NCBI GenBank assembly: GCA_028274765.1
Contig: JAQCND010000587.1
Coordinates: forward strand, 1 to 36,796
Direction of reading: 5' to 3'
DNA: 36,796 nucleotides
Source: Bradymonadaceae bacterium
GTDB taxonomy: Bacteria > Myxococcota_A > Bradymonadia > Bradymonadales > Bradymonadaceae
Positions 8,836 to 17,800 of this stretch are shown piece after piece (position 1 is the stretch's first letter; every line of letters begins with the position of its first letter). Position numbers and translations under genes: made by a program. The notes beneath the pieces were generated by a model. The model saw only the letters and a program-made list of their open reading frames with translations, was not told the origin of the DNA and did no database searches.

Positions 8836-9342
8836 TCAGCTCAAAAGTTTCTTCTTCTGTCGCTCGAACTCCTCGTCCGAGATGGCGCCCGATCGGCGGA
8901 GCTTCTCCAGTTTTTCGATCTCCTCGGCAATGCCGAGTTGTTCATTCGAGTCGTCGGACGCATCGGTCGAGGTCTCGTCGTCGGCGACGTTGACCGTGAC
9001 GTTTTGCGCGATCTGATGGTTCATCTCGGGCTCGTCCGTCCCCTCGTGTCCACGCTTTTGTGGCGGAGACGACGAAGATTGAGAGCTCCGAGGCTCGGCG
9101 AGCTGGCGATCCGTCCCGATCTGGCTGTCGGGCAGCTGTTGGCCGTACTGATGCTGGAACTCATCTTGATCCATCGAGAGATATTGAATCCCCTCGACCA
9201 GACCGACGATCGCCGGGATGTATGTCCAGCAAAACAGAAGATACAGTAGTCCCTTTCCCGTCTCACCGAGATAAAACTTGTGGGCGCCAAATCCTCCGAG
9301 CAGAATGCCTAGCACCCCGGCCGTCGTTTTGTCCTTACTCAT
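8836..9342 (-). CDS. TM2 domain protein with C-terminal SHOCT motif
   Basis: A 168-residue membrane protein of unknown function. The ATG at 9342 has GGGAG 5 nt upstream; an in-frame ATG at 9378 would add 12 residues. Residues 1-60 are a TM2 domain: KTTAGVLGILLGGFGAHKFYLG, then the second helix YLLFCWTYIPAIVGLVEGI. A hydrophilic Gln/Ser/Asp-rich linker follows. The last 28 residues, IEKLEKLRRSGAISDEEFERQ and onward, are a SHOCT motif, a short C-terminal module found in many small bacterial proteins and thought to mediate oligomerisation. It lies 56 bp downstream of another two-helix membrane protein on the same strand, so the two are probably co-transcribed. Confidence 0.88.
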   Translation of the reverse strand: MSKDKTTAGVLGILLGGFGAHKFYLGETGKGLLYLLFCWTYIPAIVGLVEGIQYLSMDQDEFQHQYGQQLPDSQIGTDRQLAEPRSSQSSSSPPQKRGHEGTDEPEMNHQIAQNVTVNVADDETSTDASDDSNEQLGIAEEIEKLEKLRRSGAISDEEFERQKKKLLS

Positions 9343-9398
9343 CGTCTCTCCCGTGTCGTCGCGTTCATCGTTCGCCATTCGATCTGCTCGTCCGTAGC

Positions 9399-10148
9399 TC
9401 AGTGATCTCGAGACTCCAGTCGTTCGGCTCGCTCGTCGACGGGGAGCGCCTCGCGGACGTCGTCTCCGAGCGCCTCCGAACGATCGATCTGATAGGTCCA
9501 GTGTCCGCTGTCGACATCCAGATCTTCGAGGACGCGTCCCCGATCGATAGCTCGTTTGAGGGTCGAGACTACCTTTGATTCGCTCCAGTCCAATCGGGTC
9601 TGGAGCTCCTCGACCGTCAACGGAGACGCTGCCTCGTCGAGCCTCCCCACGAGACGCTCCATGTGTTCGAGAGCTTCTCGAGCCTCGCCGGGCGACTCGA
9701 ACGGATCCAGCCCGGCTCGAGTCAGATGCCGATACCCGAGACAGCCTCCGCATCCGAGGATGCAGAGTCCCGGAATCGTGATCGCGATGATCATCGGCAA
9801 CCACTGGAGCAGCCCGACGACGAGGAGACTCGCCGCCGCCAGAGAGGCGATCACCCCCACGCCGAGATAGTACATCGGCGCATGTTCGGGAAGGTGAATT
9901 TCTCCCAGCTCGTACGCTGGATGGGAAGACTGCTCTCTGGAGGAGCGAGGGCGCTCGCCATCCATGCGCCCGCTGGCGCTCTCGAGGGACGAAGACTGGG
10001 ACGACGCACCGGAGGGTAGGGGAGCATCGGAGCCGTCGCCGTCCGTTGGAGGGTCCTCTCGAGCATCCTCGGTTCGAGTGACCTCGCGGCCATCGATATC
10101 GATGCCCGTCTCCGAATCCATCTCGATGTCGCCAACTTGCATCTTCAT
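9399..10148 (-). CDS. Membrane protein with possible winged-helix C-terminus
   Basis: A 249-residue protein. The start is uncertain: ATG at 10148 or 10142, neither with a good ribosome-binding site; a longer frame to 10253 adds basic residues and is not favoured. Residues 1-95 are acidic and low-complexity. Two membrane helices follow (about 98-118 and 122-145, including a Cys/Gly-rich CILGCGGCLGY). The remaining 100 residues look cytoplasmic. About residues 175-220 (LTVEELQTRLDWSESKVVSTL and the basic residues after it) resemble a winged-helix DNA-binding fold, as in membrane-tethered regulators. The helix arrangement keeps both ends on the same side. It is upstream of, and probably in one operon with, the TM2/SHOCT gene. 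No named family is claimed. Confidence 0.75.
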   Translation of the reverse strand: MKMQVGDIEMDSETGIDIDGREVTRTEDAREDPPTDGDGSDAPLPSGASSQSSSLESASGRMDGERPRSSREQSSHPAYELGEIHLPEHAPMYYLGVGVIASLAAASLLVVGLLQWLPMIIAITIPGLCILGCGGCLGYRHLTRAGLDPFESPGEAREALEHMERLVGRLDEAASPLTVEELQTRLDWSESKVVSTLKRAIDRGRVLEDLDVDSGHWTYQIDRSEALGDDVREALPVDERAERLESRDH

Positions 10149-10340
10149 GATATGTCGAGGGGCGGGATGGAAGATAGAGTGCGTCGAGCCGAGCCGGCTC
10201 TCCGTGCCGATGGCCAGCCGCTTCCGGTTTGCTCCGTCGACCGATCGTCCCATCCACTATAGAAATTTTCGAGACGCTGACAAACGAGCGAGTCCAGCCA
10301 CAAGGGTGATCGCATGTAAACATGTCTTCCCTCGTGGCCG

Positions 10341-10375
10341 CCTTGCGCCTCCCCGCAAGGAGTCGCTGAAGCGAC
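10341..10375. other. Two adjacent hairpins
   Basis: CCTTGCG and CGCAAGG enclose CCTCCC (10341-10360). Immediately after, GTCGCT and AGCGAC enclose GA (10362-10375). Neither is followed by a T-run on either strand, so they are not simple intrinsic terminators. Confidence 0.5.
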
Positions 10376-10640
10376 GCGCCAGCAGGCCGCTCACGTCGAG
10401 AAAATATCCAGGCGCTCCACGGATGCGTCGATCGCACTTCGTGTCCCCTCAACGCCTCATTGGAGCGCCCCCGTATGTCTCCGTCCCCTGGACGTGGGCG
10501 GCTCGCCGGCTCATACCCGCGATGGTTCGATCCTGATGCGATGGCCCTCGTCCAGCCATGCGTCTAGCTCATTCGTGTTCGGACAAGCGTGCTTCCATTC
10601 CTTCGAGGCTCGGATCGAGGCACATCCCGCACTTTTTGCT

Positions 10641-10660
10641 CTTCGGGCCCACGCCCGAAG
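10641..10660. other. Perfect 8-bp hairpin with 4-nt loop
   Basis: CTTCGGGC and GCCCGAAG enclose CCAC. A TTTTT run lies just before it on the + strand, which is the wrong side for a terminator in either direction. Its role is unknown. Confidence 0.45.
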
Positions 10661-11089
10661 CCATATACTGACGCTCCCTTCGAGAACTCGGAAGACGAAC
10701 GCGACTTCGGGGAGCGTGTGCTCAAACGAACACGTGCGGGGTTCATCTCTGAGTTGGCAGGTCGCGAGGCCGCTCACGTCACAGACCTACAGGAGCGCGT
10801 CAGGAGACACGACGCCGTGATGAGTCACCCACGGGGCGTGGTTGCCCTCCCCAGCCACCGATCTCTCGATAGGAATATTCCAGCCCACTTGCCCGTACAT
10901 TACGGTGGTCAAAGGGCGAGCCGTTCCTCGCCGACCGGGTACGAGGCGCGCTCGTTTCTCTGGTCACGGTATGCGCTGTGTGACATGATCACGCCACGTG
11001 AGCGAACGAGGTTTGCTCTCGTCGAGACATGTCGACCACTCCGCACACCCGAGCCACGAGACGTCTCTTTTCAGCCCCACTCTGTCGAG

Positions 11090-12121
11090 ATGGTCCATTC
11101 GAGCGATACGCCCAACGATACTCCCTCGCACGTCCTGCTGGTCGGGGGCAGTGGCGATACGGGACGTCGACTCGCCCGAGTCTGGACCGAGCGCGACGTC
11201 TCGGTGGTCGTCACGACACGCCAGTCTCCGGACGAGCTCGACGACGAGGCATTCGCATCGGCCGAGATCCGTCAATGGCAAGGAGCCGGTGAAACGGCGG
11301 CCATGGCGTCCATCGTCGACGCGCTCCGGGGCCAACCCGACGAGACGCTGGTCGTTTACAACCTCGTCGGAGCGTGGCTCCAAAACCCCGAGGAGGCCAT
11401 CTGGGGCGTCGCTCGGACCCTCGCTGACGCGCTGTGTGCGGTCGAGACGGAGGTGCGTCTGGTTCACTGCAGCGCCACATCGGTCTACGGTGATCGTCCC
11501 GGCGAGATCGTCGACGAATCATCGGAACGCTCGCCGGAACTCGAGGTCGGTCGCATTCACGCTCGCGCCGAAGATCGGCTTCTGGAGGCCGAGACGAAGG
11601 GGGTTCGACCCTACGTCCTGCGACTCCCTCACATCTACGGCCCGGGACGCGAGCAGACCGTCGAGTGGATGGCTCAAGGCGAATTCGTCGTCGCCGGCGA
11701 CGGGACCAACCCGATGCACCACATCTACATCGAGGATCTGATCGAGGCGCTGGTCTCGGCGGCGACTGCTCCTCGCCCCGAACCGCCCATCGTCAACGTC
11801 GTCGACGACGTGGCGGCCCCTTACGGCGACTACTGCGACTTCATCGCCGAATCCTGCGGACACGAGCCCCTGGAGCGCGTGGCGCTCGAGGAAGCCAAGG
11901 CGAGCGGCGTCTTCACCGAATGGCTGGGCCCCCACATGGCCGACGACGACGTGCTCGAGGCATTTTACCGATACATGACCTCCAGCGTCGAGATTGACAA
12001 CGAGCGCATGAAGGAGGTCCTCGATCTCGATCTCTCGCATCCCTCCTATCGGGAGGGACTTCGCGATCTACTCGCCCATCGCCACGATCCATCGGATACC
12101 AACTCCGGGAGTCCCCCGTGA
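11090..12121 (+). CDS. Atypical SDR / NAD-dependent epimerase-like protein
   Basis: A 343-residue cytoplasmic Rossmann-fold protein of the extended/atypical short-chain dehydrogenase type. The start at 11090 (M-V-H-S-S-D-T) puts the dinucleotide motif VLLVGGSGDTGRRLA near the N-terminus; the frame is open back to 10589, but that part is not protein-like. Other family marks are VRLVHCSATSVYG and YVLRLPHIYGPGREQ. At the position where extended SDRs have Tyr-x-x-x-Lys, this protein reads GRIHARAEDRLLEAE, so the catalytic Tyr/Lys pair appears to be lost. That is as in atypical SDRs of the YeeZ kind. Its stop overlaps the GTG start of the bilin-reductase-like gene (GTGA), so the two are translationally coupled and likely act together. 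The substrate is unknown. Confidence 0.85.
   Translation: MVHSSDTPNDTPSHVLLVGGSGDTGRRLARVWTERDVSVVVTTRQSPDELDDEAFASAEIRQWQGAGETAAMASIVDALRGQPDETLVVYNLVGAWLQNPEEAIWGVARTLADALCAVETEVRLVHCSATSVYGDRPGEIVDESSERSPELEVGRIHARAEDRLLEAETKGVRPYVLRLPHIYGPGREQTVEWMAQGEFVVAGDGTNPMHHIYIEDLIEALVSAATAPRPEPPIVNVVDDVAAPYGDYCDFIAESCGHEPLERVALEEAKASGVFTEWLGPHMADDDVLEAFYRYMTSSVEIDNERMKEVLDLDLSHPSYREGLRDLLAHRHDPSDTNSGSPP
12107..12120 (+). promoter_or_regulatory. Ribosome-binding site and GTG start inside the upstream gene
   Basis: GGGAG at 12107-12111, a 6-nt spacer and GTG at 12118 lie within the last codons of the SDR gene. This fixes the start of the next gene and indicates coupling. Confidence 0.7.
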
Positions 12122-12849
12122 CCTCGACAACCGCTCAACTCGACATGCTCGAAACCCCTCTGCGCGACGCTGGACTCGAGGCCATCGAATTACCCGATTC
12201 GCTGCAACAGCCCGTCCCAGATAACCGAGAAGGGCGTATCGTCAATCGAGCGTACGAGGGCCCCTCGACGCGCCTGGCTCGCCTCACGCGACTGGAACTC
12301 CCCGCATTTCAGGGATTCAATGCCATCGTTTTTCCGAACATCGATCGGCCGGCCCCCTTGCTCGGTATCGATCTCGCGGACGATGGCGGCGACGTGACCA
12401 ACTTCATCGTCGACCTCTGGGGGCTGGAGGCACTCGACGCCAGCGACCGAAGTCCCTGGAAGGAGGCGCGCGCCCCGCTAGACGCATGCTCCGTCGACTG
12501 GACGCCCGGCTCGGTCCTCGAAGGCCCCCGGGCTCGGCTTATCTCCGATGCCGGATTGATGGCCCGAGACGACGGCAGCATCTGCTCGCTCGATGGAGCG
12601 CTTGGGGCCATCGCCGACGCGCTGGATGCCATGGTGAGTCGGCTCGAATCCCTCGACGCTCGGTCGGACTGCGATACGACCGAAGTGCAGGAGACGTTCT
12701 GTCAGTTGCACGCGGCCAAACCAGGGGGGCGAGACATGCTGGTCGATCTGCTCGGCGAGTCACACGCCAATACGTACCTCGAACAGCTCTTCTTTCCAGC
12801 CCCCGATGGACGCCCCCAGTCGGACGGGACGTCGGCGGTGGACGAGTGA
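12118..12849 (+). CDS. Ferredoxin-dependent bilin reductase-like protein
   Basis: A 243-residue soluble protein, the usual length of the PcyA/PebA/PebB/HY2 family, which reduces linear tetrapyrroles such as biliverdin with electrons from ferredoxin. The core LPAFQGFNAIVFPNIDRPAP followed by LLGIDL (about residues 61-86) aligns with the family strand pair. Asp85 sits where PcyA has catalytic Asp105. Asn68 sits 17 residues before it, where PcyA has His88; some other members are known to have Asn there. The C-terminus also fits: HAAKPGGRDMLVDLLGESHA then NTYLEQLFF (about 198-226) parallels the family's Lys-Thr-Arg...Ala-x-x-Tyr...Leu-Phe ending. Overall similarity is low, so the substrate cannot be named. 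It overlaps the SDR gene by 4 bp. No haem oxygenase is visible in the window. A red-chlorophyll-catabolite-reductase-like role is an alternative within the same fold. Confidence 0.72.
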   Translation: MTSTTAQLDMLETPLRDAGLEAIELPDSLQQPVPDNREGRIVNRAYEGPSTRLARLTRLELPAFQGFNAIVFPNIDRPAPLLGIDLADDGGDVTNFIVDLWGLEALDASDRSPWKEARAPLDACSVDWTPGSVLEGPRARLISDAGLMARDDGSICSLDGALGAIADALDAMVSRLESLDARSDCDTTEVQETFCQLHAAKPGGRDMLVDLLGESHANTYLEQLFFPAPDGRPQSDGTSAVDE

Positions 12850-12927
12850 GGGCGGCCCGGGCCCGTCTCGTTCCCTTTCCGACGAGTGCACGCAAGCACC
12901 CCGCTAGACATATTTTCCTCTCTCTGG

Positions 12928-12956
12928 TTGACTTCCCTCGTGGGTCGACTTACATT
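12928..12956 (+). promoter_or_regulatory. Candidate promoter of the efflux operon
   Basis: TTGACT at 12928-12933, a 17-bp spacer and TACATT at 12951-12956 lie 37 bp upstream of the TetR start. The match to the sigma-70 consensus is moderate. Confidence 0.4.
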
Positions 12957-12970
12957 GACACTCGATCGGC

Positions 12971-12984
12971 TTAACTAACGTTAA
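12971..12984. promoter_or_regulatory. Candidate TetR operator
   Basis: The inverted repeat TTAAC-TAAC-GTTAA ends 8 bp before the TetR ATG and just after the candidate promoter. It stands out as AT-rich in a GC-rich region. The position suits autorepression of the whole operon. Confidence 0.5.
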
Positions 12985-12992
12985 CCAGAGAT

Positions 12993-13676
12993 ATGACCAC
13001 ATCCGAATTCCCGGCCCAACTCGATTCCTTACCGTTCTTCGAAGGCAGCGAGTACCCTCAGAGCGCCCGGCAATTGTTGAAGTCGGCCATCGAGCTGTTT
13101 GCTCGCAAGGGATATGCGGCGACGAGCGTCCGCGAGATCGTCGAGGCCGCCGATGTCACCAATCCGATGCTCTATTACTATTTCGACAGCAAAGAGGGCA
13201 TCTTTCTGGAACTGAACTCTTATTTGTTCGAATCGATCACCGAGCGGGTCCGGGAGGCGCTCGAAAGGGCCGAGTCGTTCGAGGAGCGCGTCGAGAGCAT
13301 CGTCCGAGCCCACATGGAGGGGTGTCTCGAGGCCCCCATCGCCCTTCAGTTCTCCTATTTCGTGCTCTTCGGGCCCGAAGACAGCAAGCCAGCTTTCAAC
13401 GTGCTCGAGGCCCGCGAGCCGATGGCCGAGATGGTCCACCGGGTCTTCGCCGAGGCCATCGGATCGGGCGAACTCGAGACCCTCGAAGACGGGACGCCCC
13501 ACGAGATGACCGAGCGGCTCCTCGGCACCATCAACTTCCACATGATGCGAGCGCTCAAGGAAGCCGAGCGCCTCGACGAGCCCCAGTCTCGCATCGAACA
13601 CATGCGAGAACTTCTCGGTCCCGAGAGGCGTCAGCGTTTGGTTCGTTTTTTCCTGCGAGGAATCGGATACCCATGA
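12993..13676 (+). CDS. TetR family transcriptional regulator
   Basis: A 227-residue cytoplasmic repressor-type protein. Residues about 25-72 form the TetR DNA-binding domain: LLKSAIELFARKGYAATSVR, then EIVEAADVTNPMLYYYFDSK with the usual YYYFDSKEG turn. The rest is the all-helical ligand domain. It is the first gene of an efflux operon: its stop overlaps the ATG of the periplasmic adaptor (ATGA), so the products are made together. A 14-bp inverted repeat directly upstream is the likely operator. By analogy with AcrR-type systems it probably represses the operon until an exported compound binds, which is inference; the ligand is unknown. Confidence 0.93.
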   Translation: MTTSEFPAQLDSLPFFEGSEYPQSARQLLKSAIELFARKGYAATSVREIVEAADVTNPMLYYYFDSKEGIFLELNSYLFESITERVREALERAESFEERVESIVRAHMEGCLEAPIALQFSYFVLFGPEDSKPAFNVLEAREPMAEMVHRVFAEAIGSGELETLEDGTPHEMTERLLGTINFHMMRALKEAERLDEPQSRIEHMRELLGPERRQRLVRFFLRGIGYP

Positions 13677-14794
13677 GATGGCGCTACGCGGCGACAATCG
13701 TACTTGCACTACTCGTCGGTCCCCACTGCCAGTCCGGCGCCTCCGAGGCGGGTGCAGCCACTCGTGAGAAAGCTCCCGACGAGGGAGATTCCGGCGGCGT
13801 CGAAGCCATTCCCGTCGAGACGATGAAGGTCTCGACGACGGAGTTTCGCGAGACGTCGACCGTCCCCGGGACGACTTCGCCCGTTGACACGACGAACGTC
13901 TCGGTCGAACAACCCGGCCGCATCGAGCGCCTCACCATCGAAGAAGGCGATGACGTCCAAAAGGGAGAGCGGCTCTTGAAGCTGGAGACCGAAATCGATC
14001 GTGCACGCATCAAACGGCTCGAAAATGCCGTCAAGGCGGCCAAGCGCGAGTTCGAGCGGACTCAAAATCTCCGCGACGACGATCTCGCGACCCCTCGAGA
14101 ACTCGATCGAGCTCGCACCGAACTTCGAGACGCCGAGCTCCAGCTCGAGGAGGCGCAAGTCGGCCTCGACAAGGCGACGGTCCGGAGTCCGACGTCGGGG
14201 GTCATCCTCGACGTCCGCGCCGAAAAGGGAGAACAAGCTGCTCCCGGACGCCCGCTCGCGACGATCGCCGATCTCTCGACGATCGAAGTGACCGCCTCCG
14301 TGCCCGCCTCTCGTATTGGAGTCGTCCAGGAGGGAGACTCGGTCGACGTCGAGATTTCGCCTCTCGGCGAGACCGTCTCAGGAACGATCGCGCGTCGTCC
14401 CCCGGCTGTCGACTCGGATACGCGAACGTATCCTGTCGAGATTCACCTCGACAACGAGGAGGGACGCATCCGGCCCGGCATGCAGGCCTCGATGACGCTG
14501 ACGCGCCAAGTCTGGACCGATGCGGTCGTCATTCCTCGGACGACCGTCCTCCAGGGTTATGAGCGACAGGAGATCGCCGTCGTCCCCCAGACGGAGGACG
14601 ATCAGCCCGAGCAAGCCCTCATTCGCCGCGTTCAGCTCGGCCCGAGCGCGGGCAACCGCGTCGTCGTCACCGAGGGACTCGAAGCCGGCGAACGTCTGGT
14701 CGTTCGAGGGCATCGAAGTCTCATGGAGGAAGCCCCCGTTCAGATCGTCGGGACATACGAGGGCTTACAGGAGGCGCTGGAGGCCGGACTCTAG
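13673..14794 (+). CDS. RND efflux periplasmic adaptor (membrane fusion protein)
   Basis: A 373-residue HlyD/AcrA-type adaptor that bridges the inner-membrane pump and the outer-membrane channel. The ATG at 13673 overlaps the TetR stop by 4 bp. N-terminal hydrophobic residues 5-17 form a signal peptide. Cys19 follows, but the residue before it is His, so a lipid anchor is doubtful. The first half of the lipoyl domain is at about 60-105 (VEQPGRIERLTIEEGDDVQK). A helical hairpin follows (about 105-170, KRLENAVKAAKREFERTQNL), then the second lipoyl half (KATVRSPTSGVILDVRAEKG). Beta-barrel and membrane-proximal domains end the protein (PGMQASMTLTRQVW, VVTEGLEAGERLVVRG). The RND permease follows 86 bp downstream. 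Confidence 0.95.
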   Translation: MRWRYAATIVLALLVGPHCQSGASEAGAATREKAPDEGDSGGVEAIPVETMKVSTTEFRETSTVPGTTSPVDTTNVSVEQPGRIERLTIEEGDDVQKGERLLKLETEIDRARIKRLENAVKAAKREFERTQNLRDDDLATPRELDRARTELRDAELQLEEAQVGLDKATVRSPTSGVILDVRAEKGEQAAPGRPLATIADLSTIEVTASVPASRIGVVQEGDSVDVEISPLGETVSGTIARRPPAVDSDTRTYPVEIHLDNEEGRIRPGMQASMTLTRQVWTDAVVIPRTTVLQGYERQEIAVVPQTEDDQPEQALIRRVQLGPSAGNRVVVTEGLEAGERLVVRGHRSLMEEAPVQIVGTYEGLQEALEAGL

Positions 14795-14880
14795 ATGCCC
14801 ATTGCTCCGTCCACGACGCTCTCTCCCGAGCTCCCGGCGAGGAGCTCGTTGTCCTCTGACCGCCACGTCGTCTGCAGTCC

Positions 14881-17800
14881 ATGAAGATCACCAACTTTTC
14901 AATCCATCACGCAACCGCCGTCTTCGTGCTCATCGCCGTCATCGTCATCGGCGGCGTGCGTGCCTACGATTCTTTGCCCAAAGAGGCCTCCCCGGACGTC
15001 CAGATTCCGATCGTCATCGTGCAGACGGCGTACTTCGGCGTCTCGCCGTCGGATATCGAGACGCTGGTGACGCGCCAGCTCGAAGAGGAGCTCGACGGGC
15101 TCCGCAACGTCGACAAGATGACCAGTACCTCGGCGGATAGCGTCTCGCTGATCACGATCGAGTTCGATCCCTCGATCGACATCGACAATGCCCTCCAGAA
15201 AGTTCGCGAGAAGGTCGACAAGGCCGAGGGGGATCTCCCCGACGATGCCGAAGATCCCGAGATCATCGAGATCAACGCCAGCGACTGGCCGGTTTTGATC
15301 GCCAACGTCTCCGGCGAGGCCGATCCCGTTCGTCTGCAGTCGATCGGCGAGGATATCCAGGAGGATATCGAGGGCATTCAGGGGGTGCTTCGTGTCGAAC
15401 TCGCCGGAGGTGTCGACCGCGAAGTGCAGGTGGCCGTCGATCCCGAGGCACTCCGCCACCACAAGGTTTCGCTCGGCCAGATCAATCGGGCGATCCGGGC
15501 CGAAAACATCAATCTCCCGGGCGGAAGTATCGATGTGGGGTCGCAGAAGTTTACGGTACGAGTCCCGGGTGAGTTCGAACGTGTCCAGGCCCTCGAAGAG
15601 ATCGTCGTCAAATCCACCGACGGCCAGGTAGTCATGTTAAAGGACGTTGCCGACGTCCAGTGGGGGTTCGAAGCGCGAGACACTTACAGTCGTCTGACGA
15701 CCTGGACGCGCCACGACGACGGCGAGCTGAAACCGATCAGCAAGCCCAACATCTCACTGTCGGTGGTCAAACGAGCGGGGGAAAACATCTTGCGCATCTC
15801 GCGGGAGGCCAAAGAGGTCCTCGATCAGTATCGAGATCGGTTCGAGAAAGCCGGCGTCGAGATCACGGTGATCAACGACAACTCCGAGATGATCAAAACT
15901 CGAGTCAAGGAACTCGAGAACAACATCATCTCGGGGCTTTTGCTGGTGCTGATCACGCTCTTTTTCTTCATGGGCGGGGCCCGCAACGCCCTCTTCGTGG
16001 CCATCAGTATCCCGACGTCGATGCTGCTCACGTTTCTGGTCCTTCAGATGCTCGGTGTCACCCTCAACATGGTGGTGCTGTTCAGTCTGGTGCTGGCGCT
16101 GGGGATGCTGGTCGACAACGCCATCGTCGTCGTCGAGAACATCTATCGACACGTCAACGAGGGTAAGACCCGAGTGCAGGCGGCCATCGACGGCACGAAA
16201 GAAGTTGGCTGGGCGATCACGGCCTCGACGGCCACGACGGTCGGTGCATTCTTCCCGTTGCTGTTCTGGCCGGGGGTCATGGGGGAGTTCATGGGCTATC
16301 TTCCCATGACGGTCATCATCGTGCTGTTGAGCAGTCTCTTCGTGGCACTCGTGATCAATCCGACCCTCTGCTCGAAGTTCATCAAGCCCAGCGACGACGT
16401 TCAGCTCGACGAAGCCGAAGTGCCCGACAACGCCCTCTATCGCCACTTCCGGACGCTCCTGGAGTGGGCGCTGCACTTGCGATTCGTGGTGCTGCTGGGC
16501 ACGATCGGCATTCTCGTCGGAAGCATCATGCTGTTCGCGGCCAACGACCAGGGGGTCGAGCTATTTCCGGAGACGACCCCGGACAAATTCAACGTTACGA
16601 CCGAATTGCCCGATGGCACCCGGCTGGAGGCGACCGGTGAAGTCGTCGAAGCGCTCGAAAAGCCCCTCGATCAGCGCCCCGAACTGGTCGAAGCCTGGGT
16701 CTCGAACATCGGGACCAAAGGCAGCCGTCAGCAAGGCGGGGGCGAGGCACCGCACTACGGCAACATCTCGGTCGACCTCGTCGAAGTCGAGGACCAGACC
16801 AGCGATCCTGCCACCTTTATTCAGAAACTACGCGACGTCTACGAGGAGATTCCGGGCGCCAACATCTCCGTCAAAAAGGCCTCGATGGGGCCCCCGACGG
16901 GGCCGCCGATCGGCATTGAGATCGTCGGCGAGGATCTAACCACGCTCCAGTCGATTTCCGACCGGGTCAAACGCACACTGCGCACGATTCCGGGTGTGAT
17001 CGATGTCGACGACGATCTCGAACTGACCCGACCCGAGATCCATGTCGACGTCGACCGCAAGCAGGCTGCACTCGCCGGCATCAACACTCGCAAGATCGCA
17101 AGCACCGTCCGCACCGCCATCAGTGGCACCGAGGCGAGCGTCTTTCGCGATGCTGAAGAAGAGTACGACATCACGGTCCAGCTGGACCAGGCCCATCGAC
17201 GAGACATTCAGGACATTCGACAGTTGACGGTGACCGACCGCCGCAACCGTCACATTCCCCTGACTGAACTCGCCGAGGTTCGCGTGCGGGGCGGGAGTGG
17301 GTCGATCCACCACCGCGACCGAGAGCGCGTCGTCACCGTCACGGCCAAAGCGGCCGAGGGGTACCTGGCGGCCGATCGACTCGAGCGCGCCCAGGCCGAA
17401 CTCGCCGATCTGGACGTGCCGACCGGCTACGACATTCGATACACGGGTGAAAACGAAGATCGTCAGGAGGCATCGGACTTTCTGGCGGGCGCCTTGATGG
17501 CCGCGGTCTTCATCATCGCACTCATTCTCGTCACCGAGTTCAACTCCGTCGTCCAGCCGCTCATCATCCTGCTCAGCGTCACGCTGAGTCTCATCGGCGT
17601 CTTCTGGTCGCTCCTGATCACCGGCGAACCCTTCGGCATCATCATGACGGGCATCGGTATCATCAGCCTCGCCGGCGTCGTCGTGAACAACTCCATTGTC
17701 ATGGTGGACTACATCAACGTCCTGCGCGAGCGGGGATACGAACGTCGAGAGGCCGTCATTCGAGGGGGGATGGTTCGTCTACGTCCGGTGGTCTTGACGG

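Larger units (their letters stand above)
10149..11089. other. Long gene-free stretch with hairpins
   Basis: 941 bp between a leftward and a rightward gene. Frames here (for example the upstream extension of the SDR frame from 10589, and 10511-10777 on the minus strand) have compositions unlike the acidic proteins of this genome. The stretch contains perfect short hairpins (10341-10360, 10362-10375, 10641-10660), an interrupted palindrome CATGT-AA-ACATG near 10313-10324, and a 14-mer AGGCCGCTCACGTC present twice (10384-10397 and 10767-10780). It may carry an untranslated regulatory RNA, which is not shown. Confidence 0.5.

Noticed and set aside
8836-10452. One 538-codon minus-strand frame covering both the TM2 gene and the gene next to it
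   Set aside because: Its upstream half is the wrong frame for the 249-residue membrane protein at 9399-10148; only the last 168 codons are the TM2/SHOCT gene.
10633-10660. Hairpin next to a T-run as a terminator
   Set aside because: The T-run is on the 5' side on the + strand and becomes an A-run after the hairpin on the minus strand, so neither direction gives a terminator.
10511-10777. An 88-codon minus-strand frame ending in an acidic ELDAWLDEGH stretch
   Set aside because: Only the last 20 or so residues look protein-like; the rest is Arg/Ala-rich and a hairpin lies inside. It could be a decayed gene, but support is too thin.
10589-11089. In-frame upstream extension of the SDR gene (167 codons)
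   Set aside because: Composition is unlike the genome's acidic proteins, it would put the Rossmann motif far from the N-terminus, and it crosses hairpins.
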